In this document: positions 21,573 through 34,900 of the stretch, piece after piece
Layout of the letters: every line of letters begins with the position of its first letter
Numbering within the stretch: position 1 is the stretch's first letter
Assembly: GCF_032854445.1 (NCBI RefSeq)
Contig: NC_088296.1
Coordinates: 15,427,485-15,491,484 of the forward strand
Direction of reading: 5' to 3'
Source: Liolophura sinensis
Lineage: Eukaryota; Mollusca; Polyplacophora; Chitonida; Chitonidae
Length of the DNA: 64,000 nt
Notes under the pieces: model-generated
Told to the model about the DNA's origin: nothing
The model's input: the letters and a program-made list of their open reading frames with translations, nothing else
Database searches by the model: none
Translations under genes and position numbers: made by a program

Positions 21573-24500
21573 GTAAGGTGCTTCTTGTACAAGCTTGTGA
21601 GTGTCAGGAAGACAAAATCAAATTTCTTATAAAAGAAAATGAAAGACGTTGTCCTTAATCTTCAGCGTCAAAACAACATAGTCTTGTCAAGCTAGACGAT
21701 TTTCATCACATGTTTAAGCTAGACCATTTTAATTGTCGTATTCGTCTTTTTCAGACCTAAGCTTACATGTAATTAATTTACTTGCTTGTAAGGCTATTCG
21801 GAGATTGCTCTGGTTCAACAAGTCAAACGAGACACTGCTATTTGTCGGCCATAGGCCGGCATTGTAACGTTTGACCGCTTAACCCCACGGATCATGTGAC
21901 ACTTTCAAAGCACCAATAAAATGGACACGCCTTATTCGAATTTCACCTCTGTTGCTAAAAGAACATCACCTGGCTTCAGTGTGAAACATACTGTAATGAG
22001 TTTACCGTTTAAGTCAAATTATTTGACCATAGGCTGCCACCTTTACATAAGTTTAAAGTTTCCCATGTATTACTTCAACTTGTGATACATTTGGATGCAC
22101 ACTTTACCAAGCTGTTTTAAGTTCAAGCTTGTCTAAGTGTTATTGTCAGTGTTTATACTACAGGAATGCGAACTTTTCCATGGTACATACATGTAGTGTG
22201 TGTTTGATATTTGGGTAAATATATTGAAAGTCAATCGAACAAGACGACTTAAGGTGCCTTTTAGATTATTTGTTTATTTCAGTGGTGGTAAACACCGTGT
22301 TTAAGAAATTTTCAATTTTACGACATTGGGCAGATTAAGAGGTGGAGGAAAAGGGAATAAACAACCGACCACCGTAAATTAGACATATATATATAGGTCT
22401 TCACTTATTTTCTTGTTGACTGTTTCCCATGTAACACTTACATACGTACAAAAAAAAAACATTTTAACTTATATTTTAATTTTTTATCTTATGTTTTATG
22501 TACAAATGTAAAATGCGTATTTTTTCAAGTGTAATAGCATGATAAACAGAAAATGACTATGATTGCTCGGACGTTAAGCAAAATTTTGTTCTGCCATGGA
22601 TGGACCCAAACAAACAACAGAGCGTTCTCCATTTTAAAAATCTGATGCAGTTACTTGCTGTTCTTTTTGAGAATAATCAAGGAATCTAGGACCCATGCGG
22701 CCTAGGAAATAACAGATTGACGTTATGCATAGGATAAATCGACAGACAAAAGATAAGGAACACAACTGTCTGCAAAATTAAGGCCATAGAGACAAATTTA
22801 AAAGTTCATTTTTGTATGAAATGCCGTGACACACTGCAACAGCCACTGCATTAGGTTTTTAACCGGAGCGCACTATGACATTGGCATTATTGCTTTGGAG
22901 CCATCAGTGTGACAGTTTTTTGTCCGATCTAACGACAGAGCAATGTAATGCCTGACTAGTGTTTTCATTATCTGTTTATGTGGTCCGATATTGCTCAGAC
23001 ATTAGGATTGGCAAAGATTTTTTTTCGACCAAGGATGGCCAAACCAGCGTCAGATCGTGCACCATTTCAAAACCTGATGCAGTTCCTGTGTCAGTTTGTC
23101 ATGTAACTGGGGACAAAAATTCCCTGTGAAATAAGTTTCTATGGCCTGAAGTTTGCAGACACTTATGTTCCTTATCTTTTTGTCTGTAGATTTATCGCAA
23201 GCACAGCGTCGATCATTTCATCAACTTAGGAAGTTGATGAAATTCCAGCCATGGTGAAGTATCTTGAAAAAGCAACTTTGTTCTTTTGTTAATTTGGGTT
23301 GTTATTAATTGGGATTCTTTTGACATAATTGCGTGTCTTATATTTATTTCCTTTTTTTTCAGGTTGAGCAAATCAAACGAGACAACAAACTATGGTCCAA
23401 TGAAAGCTTATTTTTAAAGGAACATGTCTTCATCCCGGTAACAAGAGACAATTCTGACACTTTGCCTGAAGACACAGTTATAGTGGGTTCAGAATGTTTT
23501 CGCAGTCAGCAGAATTCATCACAAAAACAGAACAGCAATGGTGATCATTTTCAGTCAGACGCACCAACAGACAAACGGACAGAAAGTGTTAGCAATATTG
23601 ATGTGGAATCTTCAAAGTCAGACTCAGGGAGACTTTCAAAACCAGTTTCGGGCAAAGAATCGGCCTTGGACTTTCTTAGCAAATATGATTCCTCCATCGC
23701 CCAGCTGAAAACAAACGTGAAAAAGATGGAACAAAATGCTGCGTATGTATATAGATTGCTGTATTGAACAAATTCAATTGAAATTAATGCTTTTTTGTGT
23801 GTGGGTATAAATGTCCCTCCCATGTTACTAGATAATTGATAGTTTATATGTATGTATACAATTATGTACTAACAAGCACTTGCATGATTAAATATACATT
23901 GCTAAAGGTTAAGGCCAAAATTAAAAAGTTATTTTGTTTTGGGTATCAAAATTTACAAGTTTTCTCTAGGTAGGTCAGCTTAATTTCAAAAGTTGAACGC
24001 TAATTTTAATAAAAAGAACAGTTGGGTTTTAACCCAAAACAGAAAACCTTTTTAATTTATGCCTAATGAACATATAATTGTCATCATTTATACACTGTAA
24101 GTGCATGTTTGACCTTGACATGTTTGACCTTGACATGTATATGAAGTGGAGCAACCCTATCAGTTGTGTGTGCCAAGTGAAGAGTTTCCAGCTGACTCTG
24201 ACTGTCCAAAGTTAAAGGATATGTGAATCGTTCGCTTTTTTTTTTTTCTTAATATGTGCAGTTTAGGATGTGTCTTAACATACGAAAGTACAAAAACTGT
24301 TGTCAGCTTTCTTTTCAGGGCATAAACATGACTTTAAAGTACTTTTTTTTTCTATTCTAAGACCCCTGTGGTAAGTTTGGAAATTAAGTAGCCTGCAGTT
24401 TTGACTCTAGTGGTGATAGTTGTCAAAGCATTTCTGTGGGTAGAAGAGCCATAATAGAGGACATTATTGATTAACCTGGTCCCACGATCCCAGTAAATTC

Positions 24501-27500
24501 ATTGACCCCGAAAATGTCAGAAAATTTCTAACATTGATGTAAAATATACACATACATAATAGATTAGGCTATTAAAAGATGTAAAAAAAAAATTTATTTT
24601 TTTTATTTTTTTTTTTGGCAAAACATTTTTTCATTACCTTGAAAATCATAATCTGTTTGTAGTTCTTTTTCATATATCCCTTAAAGACAGCAGGTACAAG
24701 GCTAAAACCTGAAATAAAAACATGTATTTCTCTCCCTCTGCCATGTCTGCCGAGTTAGATGGGAGGAGGGTGAGAGCGAAGGGGAAGGGAGATATAAAAC
24801 AGGGTATAAATTTACCATGGGCATGAAATTGAGAAATGTACATATTGACCCTCATCATGGTTTATTCTACAGGTTATACAGAACAATGATCACTCCTACT
24901 CTTTGTTAACATCCGTAATTTTTCTGTCATGCCTACAGTATATGTTATAAATTACAGCCTGAGACTAGATTTGGTTTGTGCACGTGTGTACCCCGCCTAC
25001 CATAATGCTGGCTGCCGTCGTATAAGTGAAATATTCTTGAGTACGACGTAAAACACCAGTCAAATAAATAAATAAATACATGTGTGTGTGATTGTGATCA
25101 TTTTTTGATTTTAGAGTCTCTGGTTTAAAACCCCAAATATTTCTGAACCAGTGAAAAAGTACTGAATTAATAAAATGCAGTCAGAAAGCTCTGTTACATA
25201 TAAATGTGTGAATATTCTTAGTATCTCTTGTTTGTTTTGTGCTTCGTTGCACACACAACTAAAATTAAGTTGCAATTATTGTGTTTTCTATAGAGAGTCG
25301 CCTGTTTGTAGCTGCTTATAAAATTAGTTGTGCTCGCTACCAAGATTACCTTTAGTCATTGACACATAATGTTCAACATTAGCTCTACACGTTGATATGT
25401 TTCAGTCAGTAATGTTCAACATTAGCTCTACACGTTGATTTGTTTCAGTCAGTAATGTTCAACATTAGCACTACACGTTGATTTGTTTCAGTCAGTAATG
25501 TTCAACATTAGCTCTACACGTTGATTTGTTTCAGTCAGTAATGTTCAACATTAGCTCTACACATTGATATGTTTCAAGTTCACATTATTGCCTGGAAAAA
25601 TGAAGTTAGAACACTTTTTCTAATTCTTAATGTTCAAGTCCATAAGCCCTCTTTTTGACGGCAAGAACATTGCCTTGAGTGACATCATAATTTTTCAAAA
25701 ACCAGTGGCATGCTAGATATTGGGCGGAGTTCAACATATTTTGATGGAGGACAACACCAGTTTCCTAAACTGCTGTCAATCTTACTGTAAACCTTGTTTT
25801 GGCAACTGCCCTATTATTTGAAATTGTTTACATGTTTTTTAGTATAATACAACCTTAATAAATGAATACAATTTTATCTGTTGTAGTATATTATCTCACG
25901 GTAGTATGGTTTTAAAGCTGGGTGTTAGAAAATTTGTTATAAAAAACAATGCAGTCTATTCCCTTAGAGTGTAGTGTGGGATGTGTTACTGCGTCGAATT
26001 TGTTCTTACCTCATGTACGTGCACATATAGTAAAACAAATTGCTCTCCACGCCCATTCCACGGCATGCCACTGGTTTTTTAATAATTTTGACTTCACCCA
26101 AGGCAATGAGTTCTCACCAGCCTTGATAGCACAGTTGATAGAGCATCTGCTTCAGGAACGGTGGATCCAGGGTCAATCCTGGGTCGGTTACACCTAAGAC
26201 TTTAAAAGAGGAAGTTGTACCTTCTTCGCTTGGCTTTCAGCATTAAGGGGATAGTGCAGCTACTGGTTGACCCGGATCAGTATAATGGCTCGGGCGGGGC
26301 GGCTTACTTTCCTTCTGTAAGGTGTCTCAGTGAAGCAGCACTAGATAAAGGAGCGATAAAACCTGAAACAATGCCTAAAATTCTTCATGAAGTTCCACAA
26401 TAGTTATATCACTGACTTACATATACATGTATGTTGCAAATGTGGAAAGCATTCATTCCAATAACTTGGCCAAGGTTTCTTATCTGGATACTACAGACAT
26501 GTATATTATTAAATGCGCTCAATCTTGAGTCTTATGTGGTATAGGAGAGAACAGTGTGCACATTTGGCAAATATGTCGACCAAAATATTGTAGTGGTATG
26601 TGCACATGTCGACTAAAATGTTGCAGTGCTATGTGCACATGTCGATCACTCTGTTGTAGTTGCCTTTAACCAGTCCATGGTAACCGTGCATTGTGACATG
26701 TTTTGGTTACATGTTACCAGTAACTGGCCAAATGTTGGTGGTTTTATACTCCAGACACTGAGGTTTCTTCCACACATAAAACTGGCAGCCATCTCATAAG
26801 TGAAAGATTCCTCCTTGAGTTTGGCATGGACAAAAAAAAATTCTCTGTAAAAGCACAGTAATAATGTTGCCTTTTTAAGGATCTCAGAAGCTGAGAATGC
26901 GTATGTATTTTTTTTATTATTTATTTTTATTTTAATGTTAAGCTTCTCAGGTGTGATTCTGAAAGTAGAACTGCATATTTATAGTCACTGCTGTGTTTTA
27001 GAAAGTGCAAGCCTGGAAATAACTTTAAAATCAATATGCAAATTTATCAACCACCCAAAAGTTACAATGTTGTGCTGTGACTCCATGGACATGCATGTTA
27101 TTGTATTTGCGATAACTCCTATGATGATTCTACTGAGACTGGGCTCAAATGAAGATTTGTTGCCAGGGTAAATATGATGGCGCGGTAGATTTGCAGTTGA
27201 AACGCTGTAGCAAATACGTCCAGTAATCGCATAAGTAACCCAAATGGAGTTGCATGTCCATGGAAACGCAGTCTTACGTTTACATATCGCCACGACATGG
27301 CTGCAATGTTGCCGATGTGGGGTTGCGCACTAATCATAAGATTTATTTTTGCTCACATGTAGCACCTTTGTCCAGTATAAAACATTTGGCCCCTGTCAAA
27401 ATAGTACAGGATTTTGACAGGATAATGAGGTACCGGCAGATTTTCCTCTCACACAAGGTGGCGCTAGTGTGACATAGGACTTGCGCATCACAAGTCTCTT

Positions 27501-30500
27501 ATTGCACAACAGAACACATGTTCATCTGTGACGCATTTGGTCTACCCACTGTGACATCACGCTGTTGACGCTCCAATGTCACTGAAATGACGTAATACGT
27601 CCCGCTTTTGACTTCTGCCGGTATCCCATTTGTCCGACTATTTCCAGGCTTCCACATTGTGATTAAGATTTCACCTTGACTTGAATTCAGCTAATCTCCT
27701 TTGCACATGTTGAAACCATGGGTGATTTTTATAAAACTTTGTGAAGAGCCATGTCCTCATAAAAATGTTGTGTAGAATGTACTGCACCTGATCTGAAGCC
27801 AGAAGAAAATTTCTGAATGAAGCTTCACGAAAGTTTCCCATGGATGATAAGCCGGTTTCTCATGGATGATAATCCGGTTTCTCATGGATGATATGCCGGT
27901 TTCCCATGGATGATAAGCTGGTTTCTCATGGATAATAAGCCGGTTTCCCATGGATGATAAGCTGGTTTCCCATGGATGATAAGCCAGTTTCTCATGGATG
28001 ATAAGCGGGTTTCCCATGGATAATAAGCCAGTTTCTCATGGATGATAAGCCGGTTTCTCATGGATGATAATCCGGTTTCTCATGGATGATATGCCGGTTT
28101 CCCATGGATGATAATCCGGTTTCCCATGGATGATAAGCCGGTTTCTCATGGATGATAATCCGGTTTCTCATGGATGATATGCCGGTTTCCCATGGATGAT
28201 AATCCGGTTTCTCATGGATGATATGTCGGTTTCCCATGGATGATAAGCCGGTTTCTCATGGATGATAAGCCGGTTTCCCATGGATGATAAGCCGGTTTCC
28301 CATGGATGATAAGCTGGTTCTGAAGTACCCTGATTCCAATGAAAGCAACTTTCATTGCAATTTGTTCAAATATTTAATTTGATTTTGGAGATAAAACTAC
28401 ATTGATTGGGTTGGCCAATTTCAGGACTTCAGGGAAAGTGGAATTTTATCATTCTCGAAATATGCTTAAATATGCAAACATGTGGAAAGGTTGAAGAATT
28501 ACACTGTAAAAAAACTACCTCCTTCCTTCTCAGTCATGGTGGACTCTTCTGATATCCTGACTCTTTGTTCCCAAGTTCAAGGTCGCATACTTTCATATAT
28601 ATTCAAACAGGACAGACACTTTAGCTGGAAACAAATCTTGCCAGTAGAATGGTTTAATAGACAGACAAAACCAGCATACATGTATAAAGTTAGTGTAGGT
28701 TAAGATATATGAACCGAAAGCTGAATGCCATCATTAAAAATATATTTGTGGGTGTACACTCCAAAGTAATGGTTTGTAGATAAAGTTTTTTACTGGGGTT
28801 TTGATTGAATTTCTGTTTTTTTTTTTCTTTACTACATGTAATTTCCTTTTATAAATCCGTCTTTGTCATTAGCCAGACTACAGAAATGTTTCCTACCGAC
28901 TTACCCTATTTTTTCTGATAGACTGACACGTACATGTACTATAGACTTTAATATGGGCATGTTATGCATGTATCTTTGGCATGTTTTCATAAATAAATTA
29001 TTTTTTTCTTTTTACCTTTGTGCATGAATATAGGTCAAGACTGGATGAGTGACATACTCAGTTTGGTATTATCCTTTGTAATTTCACACAGACACAGGTA
29101 AAATCTTGTCTGACATCTACCATCTACGTGTACATCTACTTTTCTCCAGCTTTGTAGCATTATTATTTTTTGTTTTTATTTTGTTTTGGTTTTTTTTTTT
29201 GGGGGTGTTTTTTTCATGCTGCTGTGAAATCTAGTTTTACAATTTTGTTTGCTTGAGTTGTAATGTGTTATTTGTGGTAACAATAGGTTTTGCTAGACTT
29301 CTGTGTTCAAGTGTAATGTTAAACCATGTACTAATACAGCAGTTGATTATTAATAAGAATGTTGATAGTTACATATGCCTTCAGATCAGTCCAGAACACC
29401 TTAAGCAGTACCCTACAATTCCAGAAACCTGCGGATGGTCATGGGTTTTCCCCCAGGCTCTGCCCTGGTTTCCTCCCACCATAATGCTGGCTGTCGTCAT
29501 ATAAGTGAAATATTCTTGAGTACGGCGTAAAAGACCAATCAAATAAATAAATACAATGGGAGAAGACTTCATCTATGAAAGCTGTTCAGTTTATATTGTA
29601 GTAGTGGTCTAAAACTACAATATAGATTTCTTCAACCAGCCCAGACCAACCAGATCTGAATGCAATATTACTCTCATGAGGTGTTATGTCAAGCTTGCAG
29701 GAGACCATTTGTCTTCATGAGGTGTTATGTCAAGCTTGCAGGAAACCATTTGCCTTCCACTATTAGATTAATACGATTTACATGTATGTTAAAGGTGGAA
29801 AAGTTTTCCAGTATATATTGCTAGAAGTCAGTGGTTTACTCCACTCACTGGCTGTTCCCCGCTGATAATGTATTGGCTGACATCATACCAGTGAAAAATC
29901 GTTCAGTATGCATGGTGTTATAAATCATGAATTCCACAAAAAAGAAAACATTTAGCCTTGTATCATTACTCTGGAATATCATTGGCACACCACCGGCATA
30001 CAACTGGCTCACTACAGCCTCACCATGGGCACACCACCGGCATACAACTGGCTCACTACAGCCTCACCATGGGCACACCACCGGCATACAACTGGCTCAC
30101 TACAGACTCACCATGGGCACACCAGAGGCATACAACTGACACTCCCCAGACCCACCATGGGCACACCAGAGGCATACAACTGGCACACCACAGACTCACC
30201 ATGGGCACACCACTGGCATACAACTGGCACACCACAGACTCACCATGGGCACACCACTGGCATACAACTGGCACGCCACAGACTCACCATGGGCACACCA
30301 CAGACTCACCATGGGCACACCAGAAGCATACAACTGGCACACCACAGACCCACCATGGGCACACCACTGGCATACAACTGGCACACCACAGACTCACCAT
30401 GGGCACACCACTGGCATACAACTGGCACACCACAGACTCACCATGGGCACACCACTGGCATACAACTGACACTCCCCAGACCCACCATGGGCACACCACT

Positions 30501-31891
30501 GGCATACAGCTGGTACACCCCAGACTCACCATGGGCACACCGGAGGCACACCACTGGCATACAACTGACACTTCACAGGCTATCATGGGCACACCACTGG
30601 CATACAACTGGCACACCACAGGCTATCATGGGCAGATCACAGGCATACAACTAGCACAATTCAAGCTCTCATGGGCACACCACAAGCACACCACTGGCAC
30701 ATTAGTAGCACACTTCTTGCTTCTGTTGAAGCCTGCCGAACACTGTACATGTAACTGTCCAGATGACTGCTGTTGTCCATCACATCGGTCATGCAGTTAA
30801 TTATAACAAACATTGCTGAACTGTGCAAAAGGAGAAGCTACAAAAAAAGTTCATCACTTTTGTCCAAGAAGCCGCCTACTTTGAACAGAATGAATGTGTG
30901 ATACAAGCAGAGTAAAACTGCATTAAACAATTCAGCAGCCGACACATACATGTAATTTTTCTACATTTGCTTATCTGATGAAATGCAGTGCGTTTTCAGA
31001 GGCAAATAAATGTCACCTTACAAATATTAATCAGAATGTTGATAGATGTATCTTCAGATAAGTCGAGAACACCTCAAGCAGTTCCTTAAAATTCCAGAAG
31101 ACTTTGTCTATGAAGGCATTTCAGTTTATATTGTAGTAGTGGCCTAGAACTACAATATAGTAGTTTATATTGTAGTAGTGGCCTAGAACTTCAATATATC
31201 TTCAACCAGCCAATTATCAAGATTCACCTGAGAAAAAGATCGACATCTGAAGAAAGTTGTTAAAGATGAGCATAGAGCGGATAGTGTATATAATAAACAC
31301 ATGTACACAAAATGACATAAATTTTCGCCCACAAAAGTGCATTTTAGTGGTAAATGTCACCTAGTATTATGTTCGGTACTGACACTTACAATTTTCCAGC
31401 GGAATATCATCCCGTTTTCCAGTCACACCTCAAAACACCTTTCTATAATCAATAAACCTATCAGAATCGGGGAATCATGGATGAAATTCCTTGTCATTTA
31501 GGGGTAGGTTTGTAGATTTAAGAACTGAATAGGACACAGAAGTCTCTTTTTTTGAATTTCTTTTACTACAGGTAATTTCTTTTTATAAATCTCTGTCTTT
31601 TTCATTAGCCAAACACCTTTCTATAACCAGTAGACTTCTCAGAATCAGGAAAAGTGAGTAAATTAATCATGGATGAAAGTGCCCTCAGTTTTTAAGTACC
31701 AAGGACAAAAGAAATCCAACAAGCATAAAGGTGCTCAGTATTTTTAGAAAAAAAAAATTTTTGCGACCAAATGTATGGTCTTATAGCGTATATGGTCATT
31801 GGATTCCATTACATACAGATAGCATGTATCTGCCAAATCTTATATAAATTATATCTACCATTTATTCTAAATATCTATTTATATATATATA

Positions 31892-31937
<46 letters not shown>

Positions 31938-34900
31938 TATGTTTGCATGTATATTGTGTGATTCCCATTGTTTTGTGCTTAGTTGTGCTGAAAAAAAAAT
32001 TGGTAGTGTGTATGTCTGTGACATCTTTTTTATTTTATTATTTATTTTATTTTATTTTAATAATATGCATTGCTAGAGTAATTACCAAATTACACCATTA
32101 GTGTCATTTTCATTCCGTCTGATGTCATGTTATAAATTGAATTCGTGTTCACCAAACATACATATACATTGAGTTAAGACGAAGAAACCTAATTTTATTT
32201 TCAACAACCTTGGTCTACTTCTTCAAGGTCATTTGGGTAGTATATAGTTCTATTTTGTGACAGGTTGATAAACTCTATGCTTTAAATTATATTTAGTTAT
32301 TTTCCAAACTTTAATCAATATTCACTACATGTACATCTGTTCTACATCTATACCTACATGTACATCTGTTATACATCTGTTATACATCTATACCTACATG
32401 TACATCTGTACCCACATGTACATCTGTTGTACATCTGTACCTACATGTACATCTATACCCACATGTACATCTGTACCAAATGTACATCTGCTGTACATCT
32501 GTACCTACATGTACATCTGTTGTACATCTGTACCTACATGTACATCTGTTGTACATCTGTACCTACATGTACATCTGTGGTACATCCGTACCTGCATGTA
32601 CATCTGTACCTACATGTACATCTGTGGTACATCTGTACCTACATGTTCATCTGTTGTACACCTGTACCTACATGTACATCTGTGGTATATCTGTACTTAC
32701 ATGTACGTCTGTTGTACACCTGTACCTACATGTACATCTGTGGTACATCTGTACCAATATGTACATCTGGTGTACACCTGTACCTACATGTGTGGCGCCT
32801 ATTTTATTAATTTCCTTGTAAACATTTTCAATTCAAGTTTGGAAATACATATTAATTAAGACGTGATTACCAAAGTTACTCTGCTCACTTACATACTGTC
32901 TTAGACCGGCCCGGATAGCACAGTTGGTGGAGCGTCCGCTTCGGGACCGGTAGATCCAGGATCAATCCTTGATCGAGTCACACCTAAGACTTTAAAGAGG
33001 AAGTTGTAACTTCCTCGTTTGGCGTTCAGCATGAAGGGGATAGTGCAACAACTGGTTGACCCGTATCAGTATAATGGCTCGGGCGGGGCGGCTTACTTGC
33101 CTTCGGTAAGTCGTCTCAGTGAAGCAGCACTAAATAAAAGATCGGAGGAAATCCATCCTGCAACAAGGAGGCACATTACACATACATGCACCCCAATGAT
33201 TCCTTCGTCGTCATATGACTGAAAAATTGTTGAGTACGACGTTAAACCCCAAGCACTCACTCACTCACATACTGTCTTTTAACAACAAAACTTGATAAGT
33301 GAGTGTGGTTGTTGAAGTTGAAATATAAATTGGCCTTACAATGCATTATAGGGACTTAAATACTGAACTCAGTTGAGGGGTTTTAAGTACACTGTTCATT
33401 TGTTTTGTAAATTTGTAATTGCATATACACCAGCCTAGAATCCATTTAAAGTTTGTTCATTTTGAACTAGCTGGATTTGAAACGCATTCCACAATGTGGA
33501 GATTTAATTTTTCTAAATTTTTTAATGTTCATATGTAATGATTATTTTACAGGGTGTTTTTTGAAGTATTGAGTATGGACAGTAGATTCACTTTGTTAGA
33601 AACAAATTCAAATTGGAGGTAATATTTTACTGGTACATGTACCTTCATGGGGAGCTTGGTAAAGGTGTGGGGTCAGTGTTGTTGAAGGTCACGAGTTCAA
33701 GGTCGTTCGGTGTTTCGGCATGTGACTTGTTTTAAATGTTGTGCGTTTGAGAAACAGGCCAATAAGGACATATATGCACAAACGTGAGTTTATATTTTCA
33801 AACGAATTTTTGTCATCCATCTTTAATATACATGTACATGTACAAGATGACGTTGCCAAGTACATATCAGAAGGGTAAAGAAAAAACATCAAAAAATTGC
33901 TGCTTAATATTCCAGGTGGAGAGCAAATTAATTTATTAATCACCTTATAATTACTACAGGCACATGTTTGATGTCTAGAAGCTATCAGGTATATTATCGA
34001 TCATGTAGGTTAACTTTCATTCTGTTTTGATTCTCTGTTTCTAACATTTGTGTCTAGCATGTAGAGCTGTAACATGAATGGACTCAGACATAATGTCTTG
34101 TGCATAAAAGTACATAGAAATCTGCTTTCACTTGCATTTTCAACATATCATGGATCCATCATAAACAAAGTCATTGCATATACCCCGTCTGTTACTTTCA
34201 CTTTCAGTATCCTTGGCCATAGGAACAAACTGATTGCAGTGCATGAAATCTGCTGTTATGCTTTCGCTTTCGATATCTTCTGTCGCCATATCAGTGAAAA
34301 CGCCTACAATCTGCTGTTGATTTTCACTTTCACTTTTCACTATTCTCTACAGCAATATGAACAATATGATTGCCTAAAACCTGTTTTTAGCCATGACCAT
34401 CCCCAGGTTGCTGGAAGACCTTCCCACTTAGGACAGAATCCATGGCTATCTTCTCATCATGTAGATGTATAAATACTAGCAATGAATACATTTGTATCAA
34501 ATATAAAAGTAAAAGTCCTACTTTAACATGTATAAAGTTACAATTCAGTAACATTGTTACTATATTACATGTATTTGTATGTAGTATAATTTCTATTTAT
34601 GTTAACTTAACTGTCATTTTTTAAGTTCATGATATCCTCAAATATTTTCGTTACACAAGGCTATCTAATTTACCTGGCGAAAGAAAACTATTTGAAGACA
34701 TTCATGTAAACAAATCCTGATTTGACTAATTTTCAGTATTCCCACCAAACATTTTTTAACTTCAGGTAAAGATGATTCTGGTTTTTGCAGAGCTGGGAAA
34801 TCCCCTACAGAGGGTAGGTCAACCTTTAACAAGCCTCGGGAAATTCCCGCCCTGGACCCAGGGGTTGAGCAGGAGTCGGAATGCTAGAGACTCCCCCATG

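Noticed and set aside
29958-30800. 280-codon His/Thr-rich ORF
   Set aside because: Translation of the 44-bp minisatellite; alternative frames are equally open.
32329-32859. 176-codon Cys/Tyr/Thr-rich ORF
   Set aside because: Translation of the 29-bp minisatellite in three frames; no start context, signal peptide or Cys spacing typical of a secreted peptide.
34074-34472. 132-codon ORF
   Set aside because: No recognisable motif; its end overlaps a SINE-like fragment.
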